64,000 nt of DNA, from contig CM072339.1 in assembly GCA_036874045.1 (NCBI GenBank), positions 2,673,501 through 2,737,500 of the forward strand, given 5' to 3'. Positions within the stretch are counted from its first letter, which is position 1. Each line of letters starts with the position of its first letter. The DNA comes from Cymodocea nodosa (lineage: Eukaryota > Streptophyta > Magnoliopsida > Alismatales > Cymodoceaceae). Below are positions 49,405-61,829 of this stretch, piece by piece. The position numbers and the translations under genes are program-made. The notes under the pieces were generated by a model. It did not search any database, was not told where the DNA came from, and worked only from the letters and a program-made list of their open reading frames with translations.

Positions 49405-49620
49405 GAAATCGACCTCCCCTCGAGTCCCACGCCCCCATCTCGACCCGTGAAGCTGAAGAACATTCGTCGCTGTCGTCGCGTCGCCTGAAGCCGCTGCTGT
49501 CGCCCGAAGGTTGCCGCTATCGCAACATCCTCCCCCTAGCTCTCCGTTCCACTGTGCAACAGGGCTCCTGTGTGTCGCTAGTTCTTCTTCGCTGCTGGTA
49601 AATCCCCTCGCCTGATTTTT
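49405..49620. other. GC-rich leader-like stretch
   Basis: GC-rich DNA with many GTCGCTGTCGTCGC-type triplets ends near CTGCTG before GTAAATCC (a possible donor at about 49599). It could be a 5' UTR exon of IMP3, whose coding exon has an acceptor before it at 54065-54066, but the distance is 4.5 kb and a similar stretch at 51340-51590 competes for the role. Confidence 0.25.
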
Positions 49621-49915
49621 GCTTTTCCTTGTGTGTGTCGAACTTGTTTCCGATTTGTGTTAAATCGATATTGTGTCGAACTTGTTTCCGATTTGTCAAA
49701 CTTATTTCCAACCGATACTGCGTCTTGAACTCCCTCCCCATCGCGTCTCCCCGCCTACCATTCCCTCCACTCTTCTTCATTTCATCAATGGAAATGCATC
49801 TCTGTTTTTATGACCTGTTTTCTTTGGGCCTCTAACTGGAACTGTCTATGAAAACATAGTGCAGTAAGAGATTTTGAAACATAGTGCAGTAAGAAATCAA
49901 TACAACCTAATTTTG

Positions 49916-50225
49916 GATTGACCAATATCCTATTCCTCATCACTGCTTTGAAATGTTGTTTCCTCTTCGCCATAGACAAAACTTCATCAATATTTTCCCC
50001 TTCGTCACCACTCTCGTCAAGTACACGTCCAGAAGGTAAAACTTGGTTAGCTTCCTTTTCAGCCTTAATAATCTGAGCCAAAAATGATAAGTTGAATACA
50101 AGATGCATCTATCATATAAATGAAATTACATAAAATCAATTTCTGCACCTGCGTCATGGTGAGCTGAAGACATCCAGAAAGCCGTAACAACGTTCCAGCT
50201 GCCGAACAACCGAACAATGCCATCT
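49916..50225 (-). pseudogene. Orphan exon pair of an unrecognised gene
   Basis: On the minus strand an exon-like piece (about 50223-50149) runs from a CTGCAG acceptor through MALFGCSAAGTLLRLSGC and QLTMTQ to a GTGCAG donor. A second (about 50071-49916) starts after TTTTTGGCTCAG and reads IIKAEKEANQVLPSGRVLDE, then an acidic stretch and AKRKQHFKAVMRNRI. The first is hydrophobic like a membrane helix; the second is charged and looks like real protein. Neither matches a family I can name, and no further exons were found nearby. I infer a gene fragment left by duplication or transposon capture, or the tail of a gene with unseen exons. Confidence 0.4.
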
Positions 50226-50229
50226 GCAG

Positions 50230-51330
50230 AAGATTAAGATCAAAAAATTGATGGTAAGTTTTGGTAAAGCAAAGAACACTTGGATAAATTCATAGACATT
50301 GCTCAAGGTCAATATTACGGCCAATAGAAAATTACTTTACATTTGAAAATATCACCAAATGGTATACAATTATGTACAATATGATACATTATTAGAGTTG
50401 ACAAATCTACCTGATGTTTAATGAACGACTTATGTTCGAATTGATAAAAGTTCAAATTGCGTTCAGCTCAATCATCAATAAAAGACCTCAATCATGGTAA
50501 ACCCAAAAATAATCACATAAAGATCTTACAGAAATCAATGTTACATTTTAAGTAACAATTCTTTTGCATTAGAACATAAGAACATCAAAAGCATATTTAA
50601 AAATTTCAATGGTGTTCAGAAAAAGATTATTTCTGCAGAATTTTTAGAATAAGATGGCAAGCAGTTATACAACACAGAAATCCCACACATGCAAATATCT
50701 AAGGTACCTCAACGCATAAACTAACAAATTAAGAACCACACTTATGTTTAAAAAATGACCTGCTGTGTTAATATTCGAATTTCATAATATACAGAATTAA
50801 AAACGGAAGGAATCTTTAAAAATGCTATGTAAACGTTTTGAGTTGTTTTCATTGATTTAGTTTCACTAGTTTGATACTTTTTTGTTTTTTTTTGAAAATA
50901 GTAATGTTTAATCTTATTAAATAAGATCAATCAAAGTACAAAGCAGGAGCGAGATGCACTGCCCCAACCCTACACAAAATCGCCCTCACAACAAACCATT
51001 CATCCACTAATCGATAAGCATCAAAGCCCTCTCTAAAATATTATATTTAGTAGAGGCCATTTTGAAGATAATGAAATTGCATGCCAGCAAAAAGATCCAA
51101 CAAATGGAGTGAACAGCCAATAGGAACATATCTTGAATCTTCAATAAATTTCCCTTCGGCACCTTCTTTGTGTGTCCCATAAGCTATGCCCTTGAATTAA
51201 AAGTTTTCTCGGGGGGGTTTGTGCAAGGGGAAACCATGGTAAATGAAACAGGGGGAAAACATTCCCCCTTGTTACCTTGATATAAAGTTAACAGTCTCTC
51301 GTTTCCTCCCTCCCCCCTTTTGAAATCGAC
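50230..51330. other. AT-rich intergenic DNA
   Basis: No gene or element with definable ends is seen. Confidence 0.45.
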
Positions 51331-51334
51331 GGAA

Positions 51335-51800
51335 ACTGCGTCGAAAGGATCGTCGCTGCACCCCCAAAAGGATCGTCGTCGTCGCACCCCTGAAAGGATC
51401 GTCGCCACTCACCGTCATTGTCGTGCCCCTAGAAGGATCGTCTCTACCAGAAAAATTGCCCTTGGATCGTCCTCCAGAAAAATTGTTATACACCCATAAA
51501 GGATCGCCGTTCGTTGTCGTCATCGCTTGTTGTCGTCGTCACTCCCCTGAAAGGATCATCGCTGCTTTGCTCTACTCTGCCCGAGCCAGGTATTTCTTTC
51601 CCTGTCTTCTTCCCCTTGTCTTCCAAGGAGGGACCCCCCTTCGAAAATCAGAAAATCTCCCTCTCGAAAAGTTGCTCTGAAAGTCTCTCGAGCCCACTCC
51701 CAAGCATTGTCATCTGAGTTGTTGCTGTCGTCGTTGCTCTCTTGAGCCCTCTCCCAAGCATTGTCACTCGAGCCCTCCCCCAAGCATTGTTGTCTAAGTC
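51335..51800. repeat. GC-rich short repeats (AAAGGATCGTCG and CCCAAGCATTGTC)
   Basis: AAAGGATCGTCG and close variants occur about seven times between 51346 and 51560. A second motif, GAGCCC(A/T)CTCCCAAGCATTGTC, occurs three times between 51685 and 51795. The open frames here on both strands come from these repeats. It may be leader sequence of a lost gene or a tandem-repeat locus. TCTGCCCGAGCCAG before GTATTTC (about 51590) looks like a donor. Confidence 0.55.
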
Positions 51801-52060
51801 CCTTATGAAGGTAACCTTTAGCACAGTTCTCCACACATTCTGGCTTATAGGACAATTGAATAGGAGATGATCCACCTCTTCTGGATTGTTATTGCATAGC
51901 ACACGACTCAAATCATCCACAGTAGCCCACTCATTTCAATAGCATTTTGTGACCAGCCTGTCATGCATTAGCAACCACATGAAACCTTATCTCTAATGTC
52001 GAGCGTGCCTTTCACACCAAAATAAATGGTTCCCACCTCCCAACTTTAAGTTCATCTTGA
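51800..52060 (-). mobile_element. LINE relic: zinc-binding zf-RVT region
   Basis: On the minus strand the text WLLMHDRLVTK leads into VLCNNNPEEVDHLLFNCPIS and QNVWRTVL. This is the zf-RVT motif (Cys-x2-Cys ... His-x4-Cys type) that lies near the C-terminus of plant LINE ORF2. The first half carries stops. No 3' end or poly-A tail can be placed. Confidence 0.7.
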
Positions 52061-53640
52061 ATATTAACTTATTTATTTTTTAAATTAATGATTGATGTTG
52101 TCATTTAAACAAAGTCCTTGTCATCCATATTTCAATGATATTTCAATTAGATGAAATAATTTGAGTTAGAAATTCATCAAACATGAATTGAATTTTGAAA
52201 TTCATATCCAAAAGATATTTGAATCGAATTTGGATATATATGATATCCATCAACTAAACTCCCAAATAATTTATATTTATTATTTCATTTACACATTTAT
52301 TATTTTATCATTATAATTTTATTTCCAATTATATTTTTATTTTTTGATATAAATTAATTATATTTGCCTTCAAGTGTCTTGATTTAGATATTTTGATTAT
52401 GCTTTTTATGGTGAAAATACAGCATATCATAACTGACATTGATTTTTTATCTTTGTTACTAGCTTCCATCGTTGATGTTTGGGTTCTTGAAAATTAGATC
52501 TTCCATTTTTATGATTCAATTGATCACTTTGTTTTACGCTGCTCAAAAAGAAGTTTCCTTGTTTCATACTATTCAGTAAGAAGTTCTAACATTCATGCTT
52601 TCAATATTAAATGCAGTTTATATTCAAATGCATATGAATGTTTTTATTGTTGTATTGTTATTCCATATGTTTTATTCTATTTGTTGAAATTGTACTTGTG
52701 TAGAATATGAGTACTCCTGATAAGGAAAGGACAGGACAGGTGGAGGTAGAAGTTACATTAGTTAGAATGCTAAAGTAAATGCATTTTTCTTGAATATTTT
52801 AGTAGAAGTATTAAACGAAGGAAATAAAAAAACTCATGATAGAAAAATAAAAGGTAGCACTTAGGATGATATAATTGAAAATAAAATACTCGAAGAAACA
52901 CAAGTATCAAAAAAAAAATGTAGAAAGTCACTTAAAAATTTGGCGACAAATGTATCAAAATTGTCAACCAGAGTGGATGGGATTGGAATTTCATCTAGGG
53001 TTACACTAACATTGATGATGAGATATGGAAGGAGTTCATGCAAGTTAGCTTGCTTATGACTTGAAAGATATTATAATCTTTATCTTGACTACATTTTGAC
53101 TACATTGTTCTTTTTATAGGCACATCCAAAGTTTGAAAGTTGCAAAGGAAAATCATGCTTGATATTTAAGCAATTGCAACAAATATTTGAAAGTAGTATG
53201 GCTATTGGGAATATGACTAGACAAAATGATGATATAAAGGTTGTACCAAATACATAGGATGTGGAATTCAACACTATAGATAAATGACATAATAGCATTT
53301 ATGAATTAATAGCAGATGATATAGCAAACCCAGGGAAACTGAACCGAAACCTTACAACAATGCCTCTGAATTCCACTTGCCACTCTACTACGTGACTTGT
53401 ACCACAACGACTCACTGATCAATGTGTGGTGCAAACAAGAGTTGTCGATGAGTTGCACCCAATCTAGATGAAGAGGATGGAGCGTCCCTACATGAGTGAA
53501 CCTATGAAAAACTCAATAGACATCTGTGTCCTTGGTTCATGTTTGCCTATATGCATCAGATTCCAAGTTGTAGCTTGGAGGCATCATCTTGTGGTTAGTT
53601 CAATGGGTCTGTACTCATTGAAAGTGTAGAAGATGATGAG
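52061..53640. other. AT-rich DNA, no clear gene
   Basis: Nothing firm. 52700-53300 has short phrases that might come from an old transposase-type gene, but no motif I can defend. 53340-53640 probably belongs to the interior of the Copia relic whose LTR lies at 53699-53876. Confidence 0.35.
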
Positions 53641-53684
53641 AGCACATGGACGTAATGGGCAAAGTCAGAGATACATGTTCTTGT

Positions 53685-53876
53685 GCTTTGATACCAAGTG
53701 AAATCAATTGGTATGTGTAGTTCAGAGAAGAAGGGTGGAGAAGGAGAAAACAATGGAAATGGGAAAATAAGAGAAGTGTTGACTCCCCTCTCTTGTGTTG
53801 CATTGAAAATAAATAGTAAGCAATACATATTAGGGCTACAAGAGAGAAAAGACCATATGGCCCTTACAACTTAACA
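53685..53876 (-). mobile_element. Copia-type LTR with primer-binding site
   Basis: Minus orientation. A 178 bp LTR-like unit (53876-53699) starts TGTTAAGTTG and ends GATTTCA. It is followed directly by TTGGTATCAAAGC, close to the initiator-tRNA-Met primer-binding site TGGTATCAGAGC used by plant Copia elements. Interior sequence may continue to about 53340 but no gag or pol can be read and no second LTR was found. It is a broken remnant, just upstream of IMP3. Confidence 0.6.
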
Positions 53877-54066
53877 TATTCTATTGTATGTTTCCTTTTC
53901 AATTGTTTCTTTTGGATTTTGAATGTTTTGATTCAATTGCTTTTTGTCGCATAAACAATGCTTTCTCTTACGTTTCTAAACTTTTGTTATTTATTTATGT
54001 CCTTTATTTCACTCTTTAATCTGTTTTATAGTTTTATATCATATGTTTTTTCTTGTATGGTTGTAG

Positions 54067-54079
54067 ATCGGCTGATATC
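54067..54079 (+). other. End of an IMP3 5' UTR exon
   Basis: A TTGTATGGTTGTAG acceptor-like sequence ends at 54066, 13 bases before the ATG, suggesting a leader intron. The first exon was not located with confidence. Confidence 0.4.
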
Positions 54080-56415
54080 ATGAGGAAGTTGAAATTTCAT
54101 GAGAAGAAGCTCTTGAAAAAGGTGAACTTCCTTGAATGGAAAAGAGAATACAATCACCGGGAGGCTCTTGTCATGCGTCGTTATCTTCTTATTGAGAGGG
54201 ATGATTACAAGAAGTGAGCTTGTTCTATCTATTTGTATTTGCAATGATAAAGTTAGAATATATGGTGAATCAGGATTATTATTTCATTTTTTTAGGTATT
54301 CTGTAGTATGTAGAATGGTACAGAAGCTTGTACACATTTTGAAACAAATGGACCCTAAAGAACCTTTTCGAAAGGAGATGACAGATGCACTTCTGGAGAA
54401 GTTGTAAGTTATTTTCCAGAACCTTGGCTTTCAAAAAGTTTATATTTCAGGGAAAATGCATATAGACCAATGTTTTGAGAATCGAACTGAACATTGAACC
54501 AATTTTCTGTTTGGGTTAGTTCAAAAACTGGCACATCCTTCATCAACTACTTGATCTACTCGTACATTTGTTTTAATATCTCTCTCTCGACCATGGCAAT
54601 GGTGCCATCTTTGACGATCTTGATTTTCTACAAGTACGTATGAGACATACTTGTGGCTTAGTCAAATGTGATGCTTTCCCATAGATGGCATCAAAACAAA
54701 ACAGGGAGGTCTGGGATGCAACAGTCATGAAAGCTTACATGCAGTCTTGACTATGGTGGATTTGAGAAGCAAGAGTTGTGTTTTGAGAGGTGGATATTGG
54801 TTCTGGGTTTGAGGTAAGACTAATGGTAATGTTGGGTTGTTTTTCTGACCTTCTGGTTCTTTTCTGTTTGTTTGCTTTAGTGTTGCCGGTAACAAACGGA
54901 AGAGGTGGTGCAGTTTGGCATAGGTTTTTAGTTCTGGGGGTCTGGGGTCAATATAGACAGAGGAAGGGGGAGAGGGGGAATGTTTCGTTTGATGTGAATG
55001 ATAGGTTCTGGGAAGTTTTTGGATGTTGTATGAAAGCCGTGATGGAGCTTTTAATGTTCTATGATGGTTTCCTTTTTTCCATTTTTTCTTTATTTTGTTT
55101 TCAGTTTTTTTGTCTTTACTTTTTTAGATGGATGTAGATTTATTGGGATGTAAATATAGATGGGTTTGATGCTAGACCCTCTTTACGCTAATTATGGACA
55201 ATCCATACTAAAATTGCTCCCTCTCTCTCTCTCTACACACACACTTAGTGAATGTATATGTATATTACTTTGTGCATGTGTGTATGCATATATAAATGTA
55301 CAAGTTGAAGGATGGAATGTAGACAATCGTTTGGGTACTTTGATCAATGCTGTTGGGAGGAAGAGTAATTTTAAAACAGATTAAAAACTGCCCATAATTT
55401 TTATTCGGAAGTAGATTAATAATTTGTATAAATGACAATTGTACGTATTGGTAAATGCTATTTGGCTTGATATCATGGAAATTTCGTTCGATTTTTGGGT
55501 ACAGCTAAATTTTGTAGATTGCTAATGTAATTTATATATGGTGCTATTTCAGGTACAATATGGGTGTGATTCCCACAAGGAAAAGCCTGGCCTTATGTGA
55601 CAAACTGTCAGTATCTTCCTTCTGTAGGTGAGAAGTTATAATCTTTCTAATAGTAGATATTATTGCCTGGTTGCATCATATTTCTGGTTTATTGTTAGAT
55701 TAATCAAGTGGAAGATATTATTATATAGGTTGCACAATATGGCGTTTCTATTATAACTATAGTTCTATGAAACTGCCCCTGAACGGGAGCGTTGGTGTGA
55801 AAGCATCCAATTAGTGAATCTTTGTGGATGAACGTCCACTCTATGATAAATTTCTTAACTATGTCTCCAATTGTCTTTTTACATTCTCCATTTTTTGTAA
55901 TGGTTTACCTTTGAAAACTACCCTTTCCTGGACTTCTTGTGGTAGAAGTGTAGAACTCTTCTCTTGATGAAACCAACAATTTCAATAATCATTATTCTGT
56001 TGTGTAAATGGATAAAGATAAATTCTGTTTATTAATGTGAAGTAAATCCTTTCCTCAAAATATATGAATCAAATCCTGATGATCAATGTATTTCTGAAAT
56101 GTTGGATGACTTTGCTCAGTTTTGAAAAGATATTTGGTGAAGCATATGTAATTCATGAATCATATCCTTTGTGAATTCGGCAGGCGGAGGTTGCCATCCG
56201 TACTTGTGAAGCAAAATTTTGCGGAGCAACTGAAAGAAGCAGTCACGTACATACAGCAAGGACATATCCGAGTTGGGCCAGAGACGGTAACCGACCCAGC
56301 TTTCCTTGTTACTAGAAACATGGAAGACTTTGTTACATGGGTGGACTCCTCAAAGATCAAGAGGAATATCATGAAGTATAATGAGAAGCTAGATGACTAC
56401 GATCTGATGAATTAG
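54080..56415 (+). CDS. IMP3: U3 small nucleolar ribonucleoprotein IMP3
   Basis: Exons 54080-54213, 54296-54403, 55553-55627 and 56184-56415 join in frame at every junction, giving 182 residues, the normal length for IMP3. With MPP10 and IMP4 it forms part of the nucleolar SSU processome, pairing U3 snoRNA with pre-rRNA during 18S rRNA maturation. It starts [20 protein letters not shown], the typical family start. Residues 25-60 hold [16 protein letters not shown]. The S4 RNA-binding domain is in exon 4, about residues 107-170: [31 protein letters not shown] and [20 protein letters not shown]. It ends [12 protein letters not shown], again typical. Intron 2 is 1.1 kb with a 115-codon open frame (54790-55137) that I regard as chance. 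Confidence 0.97.
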
Positions 56416-57480
56416 GTTTGCCGGTGACTAGTGCCGCCAGGCTTCTTATTGCACCTTTAATTTAGCTGTGTATTTTGCTTCGGCCCTGCGTTGATCCTTA
56501 ATTGTTCCTTCCTAACTGCGTTTTCAATTCGTTTCCTTTCCTTAATTTGCTATCAATTCCACCTAAGAATCTGCGGATCTGGCTAAGTTTTTACCACACC
56601 CAAGTGTTGAGATCTCCTTGTCATGTATGACCAAGGACATGCTAGTTTCCGTGGATTACCTGTTTCACCCTTAGTAATAACTGCCATGGTTCACTGCAGA
56701 TTTTAGACATGCTTGTATCTTTGATGGTAGAGTCATGGTCTGGTCATGTTATTAATGATATCACACTATATAAAGAAAACATGCAAATCATCATGGAGTT
56801 CGGATGGTAATTTTCAAATTTCAAGATTGTATATTATTCCTGTGGTGTAAATGATATGAAGGAATATGCGTGGTATTCTAGTATTCTACTTTAAGTGCAC
56901 TGGATCTGCTGTCATCAAGAAAATAGTTTGTTACGTGATTGATGATCGTATATCGAAATGTCTATACTCTAGATATCCATCGGGACTTGTCTGTGTAGAT
57001 AAATTGTAAATAGGTGTGACAACAGGTTGGATTTGGGTTGCGTCTAAGTGGAGTAGACTCAGGCTTATAATTTTTATTTTTTAAAATTTTGGATTACGGT
57101 CTAGACCATTGATTTTGAAATTGAATTGAATCGGCTAAGTCAATCCAAGCTGGAATGAGTGATAATTTTTGTTTTTTACGTAAAGAACCAAAATCAGAAA
57201 ATCTGGAAAAAATATGTTCAACCGGGTCGATCGGTTCGAACCATTATTTTTCTTGCCGTTTTTAAAAGGTTGTTGTTTTCCTTCTTTTAAATAATTATTT
57301 AAAACATTATTTTTTTAACTAAACGTTTAAACAAAATGTAGAGGCAGACCCTCATTTTTTCCTCTCTTGTAAGACGTAATTTACATCCATCGATCGTAAA
57401 GATTTGAACTTATCGAAGAAGATGATAAGAAGTATGAGATTTCTTATGTATACACATTTATTTTAAAAAATAAGGATTTG
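56416..57480 (+). other. IMP3 3' UTR and intergenic DNA
   Basis: 56416 to about 56800 is probably 3' UTR. 57000-57300 has GGTCGATCGGTTCGAACC-type text common in plant repeats; it is not a tRNA. Confidence 0.45.
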
Positions 57481-59080
57481 TTAAAATATATTTTCAGTCT
57501 AGAGATAATTTAAAAATGGATTAAATTCCTATTTGAAAGATTCGTAATTAAATTATATCATTAGCGAACTGAATGTTAAGAATTTTGGGATTGTCATTAA
57601 GCATAGACATTCCCTTAATAATTATCAAGAAAGGTAAGAGAGATTGATGATTGCCTTGTTTAAGTCCTTTAAGGGGAGTTTATGTCACTTAGAAGGTTGG
57701 GAATTGAAAAGTTGAGAATAAATTTTTAATATTCTAATGTTTATGTTATTTTGAAAAGTTAAGAATTTTTTCTAACTTTTCAAGATATAAATAGATAATA
57801 TATTTTAACTTTAAGACTTTATAATTTGAAAGTCAAGAAACCTCAATGTAAAGAAAAAACCCTTCGACATGATTTATTATATTATAAATGTGATTATATT
57901 ATTTAATTTTATTTAATTATTATAATATTATATTATTTAAATGTTATATAATTATTCATATTATTATTTTATTATTATTATTTTATTTAAAATTAATTAT
58001 AATTAAAGTTTAATATATTAATATAATTTATTCTTTATTTACTTAAAGTATTTTAATTAAAGTATTATATTATTTTAATTATTACTTCGTAATATACTTT
58101 TTATAATATATTATTATTTTAATTAAAATTAATTTCTATATATTTTAATATAATTATTGTTAATATTGTTTTATGTAATTAATATCGTTATTATTATTTT
58201 ATTAATAATAAAATAATTTATATTATTCTTATTACTATTATTTAATTTTATTTTATAATATTAAATTCACAATATTATTTTATTTAATTCATATTATTGT
58301 TTTATTATTTAAAATTAATTATAATTAAAGTTTATATTGTTAATATAATTAAAGCATAATATATTAATATAATATACTTTTTTAATTCATTAAAGTATTA
58401 TATTATTTTAATTATTACTTTCTAATGTACTTTGTATAATATATTATTTTTTTAATTAAAATTATTTTGCATATGCTTTAATATAATTAAAGTATATATT
58501 GTTAATATAATAAAATATATATTATTATAATTGTTTTTTTAAAATTACTTTGCATATACTTTAATATAATTAAAGTATATATTGTTAATATAATAAAATA
58601 TATATTATTATAATTTTTTTTAAAATTTATTATGTTATTAATAATAAAAAATTAATTACTTTATTATTGCTAATATCATTTAATTTTATTTTATAATATT
58701 AAAATTACAAATATTATTTTATTTAATTATTTAATATATAATATTTAACTTTCTGATTTCATTTCCTAACTTTTTTGAATTTATGAGTGACACAAACCCC
58801 TCTTAGAAAAGGAAAAATATCATTGTGTAACATCATTTACGAGGATAGAAAATTTAGAAGATATTAAACACATCTGTATCCATTTTTCTCTGAAATTTAG
58901 ACCAGTTAAATAATTAAAAATGAATGACCAATTGACATTGTCAAAAATCTTTTGAAGTTCAAGTAACATTGTCAAGACAAGAAAAAACATTTTATTGTTG
59001 CGAAAGAAGTAGATAATTTTATTAAGAAAAAAAGAAAGTAGATAGTTTTCTGTGTCGTAATCTTGCAAATTTAAAAGCAA
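57480..59080 (-). mobile_element. LINE reverse-transcriptase relic split by a MITE
   Basis: On the minus strand 59080-58803 reads phrases of LINE reverse transcriptase: KIFDNVNWSFIFNYL and GLNFREKWIQMCLISSKFS, then ILVNDV. After the MITE at 57673-58802 it resumes at 57672-57480 with KGLKQGNHQSLLPF and IQFANDII, which correspond to the conserved RGLRQGDPLSP and LQFADD motifs. The FANDI form in place of FADD and the stops show the enzyme is dead. The two parts were one fragment before the MITE landed. Confidence 0.75.
57673..58802. mobile_element. AT-rich Harbinger-type MITE nested in the LINE
   Basis: This 1130 bp element has terminal inverted repeats: GGGGAGTTTATGTCACT at the left and the complement of GAGGGGTTTGTGTCACT at the right, 14 of 17 matching. 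Flanks are TAA (57670-57672) and TTA (58803-58805), a 3 bp TWA target duplication with one change, as used by PIF/Harbinger. The body is very AT-rich and has a near-exact internal duplication of about 70 bases (about 58475-58545 and 58548-58615). It has no coding capacity. Confidence 0.7.
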
Positions 59081-59229
59081 GATTTAAAATTTTTCTTGGA
59101 AATATTTTGTTGTAGTCAAGGTCCTAAGAAAAAGAAGGGTAGTTGCTGAAAAGCGTTTCAACATGGTTAATACAAGCATTATTAATGGTGTTCCTAGATT
59201 CAAGTAATATGCCATTACAATAGACAAAA

Positions 59230-59370
59230 GAGATGAAATTTTTTCTCGTTCAGCGCAGGTAAAGGCCGAAGGAGGGCCGTTGACGACGTACAGGCGGCGC
59301 AGCGGCGACGACGTACAGGCGGAAGGGTGGGCGTCGGCGGGGGGAGCGAGGTAGGTTTCCATGGCGGCGG
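59230..59370. other. GC-rich patch with a direct repeat
   Basis: A strongly GC-rich stretch in AT-rich surroundings contains GACGACGTACAGGCGG twice (about 59281-59296 and 59308-59323). The frame on the minus strand has no family resemblance. Confidence 0.5.
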
Positions 59371-60860
59371 TATGATCATCGTTGATCCGGATCGTTTTTT
59401 AAACCCTGTTAATAGCCATTTAAGTATATAATTTCATCATTATTTCTATTTTTTTGACCTATTCAATTTAAATCCTCTGGACTCTCCAAGAAATCCACGA
59501 GAATTCCCAACATTTCTGGGTTATATTTTTTCTGTTATCTTATTAAACCCTGTTTGCTAGAAATCAGTCTCATTTTAGCATAGCCTGAAAGTAATGGTAC
59601 CTGACAGATGACAACAACAGAGTTGAAAGAAACACTAAGAGTCTCGGACGCCACTCACAAATCCCCAGGATGGGAGTTTTCTTGGTATCATACTTACCCT
59701 CTTATTAGCTATTTCAAATAGAAAATCTATTTTGAAGTTTAAAAATAAAATGTAATATTTCTTGTACCATACTTTCTTAGTGACCGAGTTGTTTTCAGGT
59801 TCTACGTTGTGAAATTATCTTTGCAATAAATTCAATCTTTCTGATCTTTTTCGATCTCTGTCCATGCAGAGGGCATACGTGTTATTTTTACTAGCAGAAT
59901 TCTTATTTTAACGCCTACCAGTTAAGGGTCTGTTTGATTCTTTTCTCGTGTATCCTTTTGGTCACCTTTGGCAAATTTGCACTTAATAGGAAGCTTTAAT
60001 TTGATAATATCAATTTTATAGATGCTTAGTCTCAATTTCTTACCTATCTGCAGTGCAAAACGTAATTTTGACCAAATATGAATACATCAGGCTTTTCGTT
60101 AGCATTTTTGCCAGAATTTAGTTTTTCAAATGCATGGCTGCTTGTTCTGATATGCTCACCATTGGAATATCTGCTTTCCATGAATTGGGATACGATTACC
60201 TTAAAATAATAAAATTGTTTACTTGTACATGATCATTTCGTGGATTTGGCTTGTGGAAAGAGGAGAAATATTGTATACCATCTCAACCTGGTTACACTCT
60301 TATTTTAGCCTTTTCAGCTTTTGTGTTGTTACTACTCACTAAAAGCTAGTTTGAGTTGACAAGTTCCACCATGGGTATTAGATTTCTTAATGGCATCCTT
60401 TTTTAAGAAATGATTCCTTAATAGCACATGGAATATTTAATTTCTTAAGATATAGAATATTTCATGCCTTGAAACAACAAAAATGATAATCATCGTAATA
60501 TTAGAAAGAAAATCTACATATAAAAAGAGGAATGTAAAAAATTTCCTCCCAATATTGCAAGATAAGGTATTTGTAATAGGTTTAACACAAAAGAACAACT
60601 AAACAACCACAAGTCACAAATTCAACATTGTTCCAAATATTTACATCATATATCCAAATGTTTACAATTTTCCCAAAATCCCATAACAAATATTCGTTCA
60701 TAACCAATAGTACAACCTCCACCAGTGAACAAGCTATCTACGGTGTCTTTCCATGCACACACCCTGTCCTATTTACACCTCAGGATCTAAAATATCAACC
60801 AAAAAATATGGTGAGCTGTGACTGAATAAATATCCCCTTAATTGTTTGAAAAACTCAACA
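59371..60860. other. Intergenic DNA
   Basis: No gene or definable element is seen. Confidence 0.5.
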
Positions 60861-60869
60861 ATAATATGA

Positions 60870-61800
60870 AGGGGATATTATACAAGGATGCAAAGATAGC
60901 AACCTTCCTCACTATAATATCCCCTTGAAAAACTTATGACATGGATGCAACCTTCCTCACTAACAGGGCAACTATGACCAGTAGCAATGCTAACAGAAGT
61001 AATGTTTGAAGTTGTGGAAATACAACTGAAAAGGCTAAAGGTACTTGACATATTATTTGATGCTTTGTAGTCTATGATCCAATCATCTTGTATAGAATCT
61101 AGTAAAGCATTGGTACCTGACAAAGTCACATGAGAAGCAGTGGCAAAAGTGGACTGAGAATTTTGCAGTTGAAGGTAGTGTTTGTATTCTGCCTATGAAA
61201 TCATTATTGTTTATGCTGGAGGTGTAGGTGAAATGGGCTTTTGAGTGTTCAACAAGGTTGGCTAGTGGAGATTTTCCAATTTTATCAAACATCTATGGAT
61301 AGGATGATTCAATTTGCCACATTGATCACAAGGACATTTTTCATGCCCTTGAGGCTTTCTTTTGTTGGGTTTGGATTTTAAGGCTTTCCTTGTAGTAGCC
61401 ATAGTTGATAGAATTGAAGGAGATGGCAATTTTGCTGGAGGCATTGCTATGGAGACACATAGCACAAGAGAGAAAGTCAAGTGAAGAGTGGGAATTGTAT
61501 TAGCACCTAAAACTTGTCCACAAATCTGATTGGCCAACTAGGATTGTAGATCGGTGAGGAAGAGTGCCACAATTGACTCTTCTTGGTATTTATTCATTTT
61601 TGTTGTATCAACAACAAATAGTTGTATAATAAAATTGATAAATGGTGTGATACATAGTCTGTAGAAAATCCTACTTAGCTTTAATAGGTTTTACCATCAC
61701 CATAGAGTTAGAAACATCCTCCATGCTATTCAAAAGCCATAAAATAACAACATTGCCATCTACTTGCCACTTAGCATATTTTGCAAGTTGTTGGTCTTCC
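60870..61800 (-). mobile_element. Ty1/Copia fossil: gag zinc knuckle and protease region
   Basis: Minus orientation. The gag end carries a CCHC zinc knuckle (CDQCGKLNHPIHRC, about 61295-61335). Downstream is the start of the aspartic protease region (WIIDYKASNNM, in place of the usual WxxDSGAS, about 61060-61090). No LTR or pol could be placed. The 5' limit is approximate. Broken, with several breaks. Confidence 0.75.
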
Positions 61801-61829
61801 TCCTTTCTTCTTTGGCTCGAGCACCTCCT

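Noticed and set aside
54790-55137. 115-codon frame in IMP3 intron 2
   Set aside because: Hydrophobic T-rich text inside an intron with good borders on both sides; no match to any family I know.
57225-57250. GGTTCGAACC, like a tRNA T-arm
   Set aside because: No matching D-arm, anticodon arm or acceptor stem around it; the phrase occurs in a repeat-like context.
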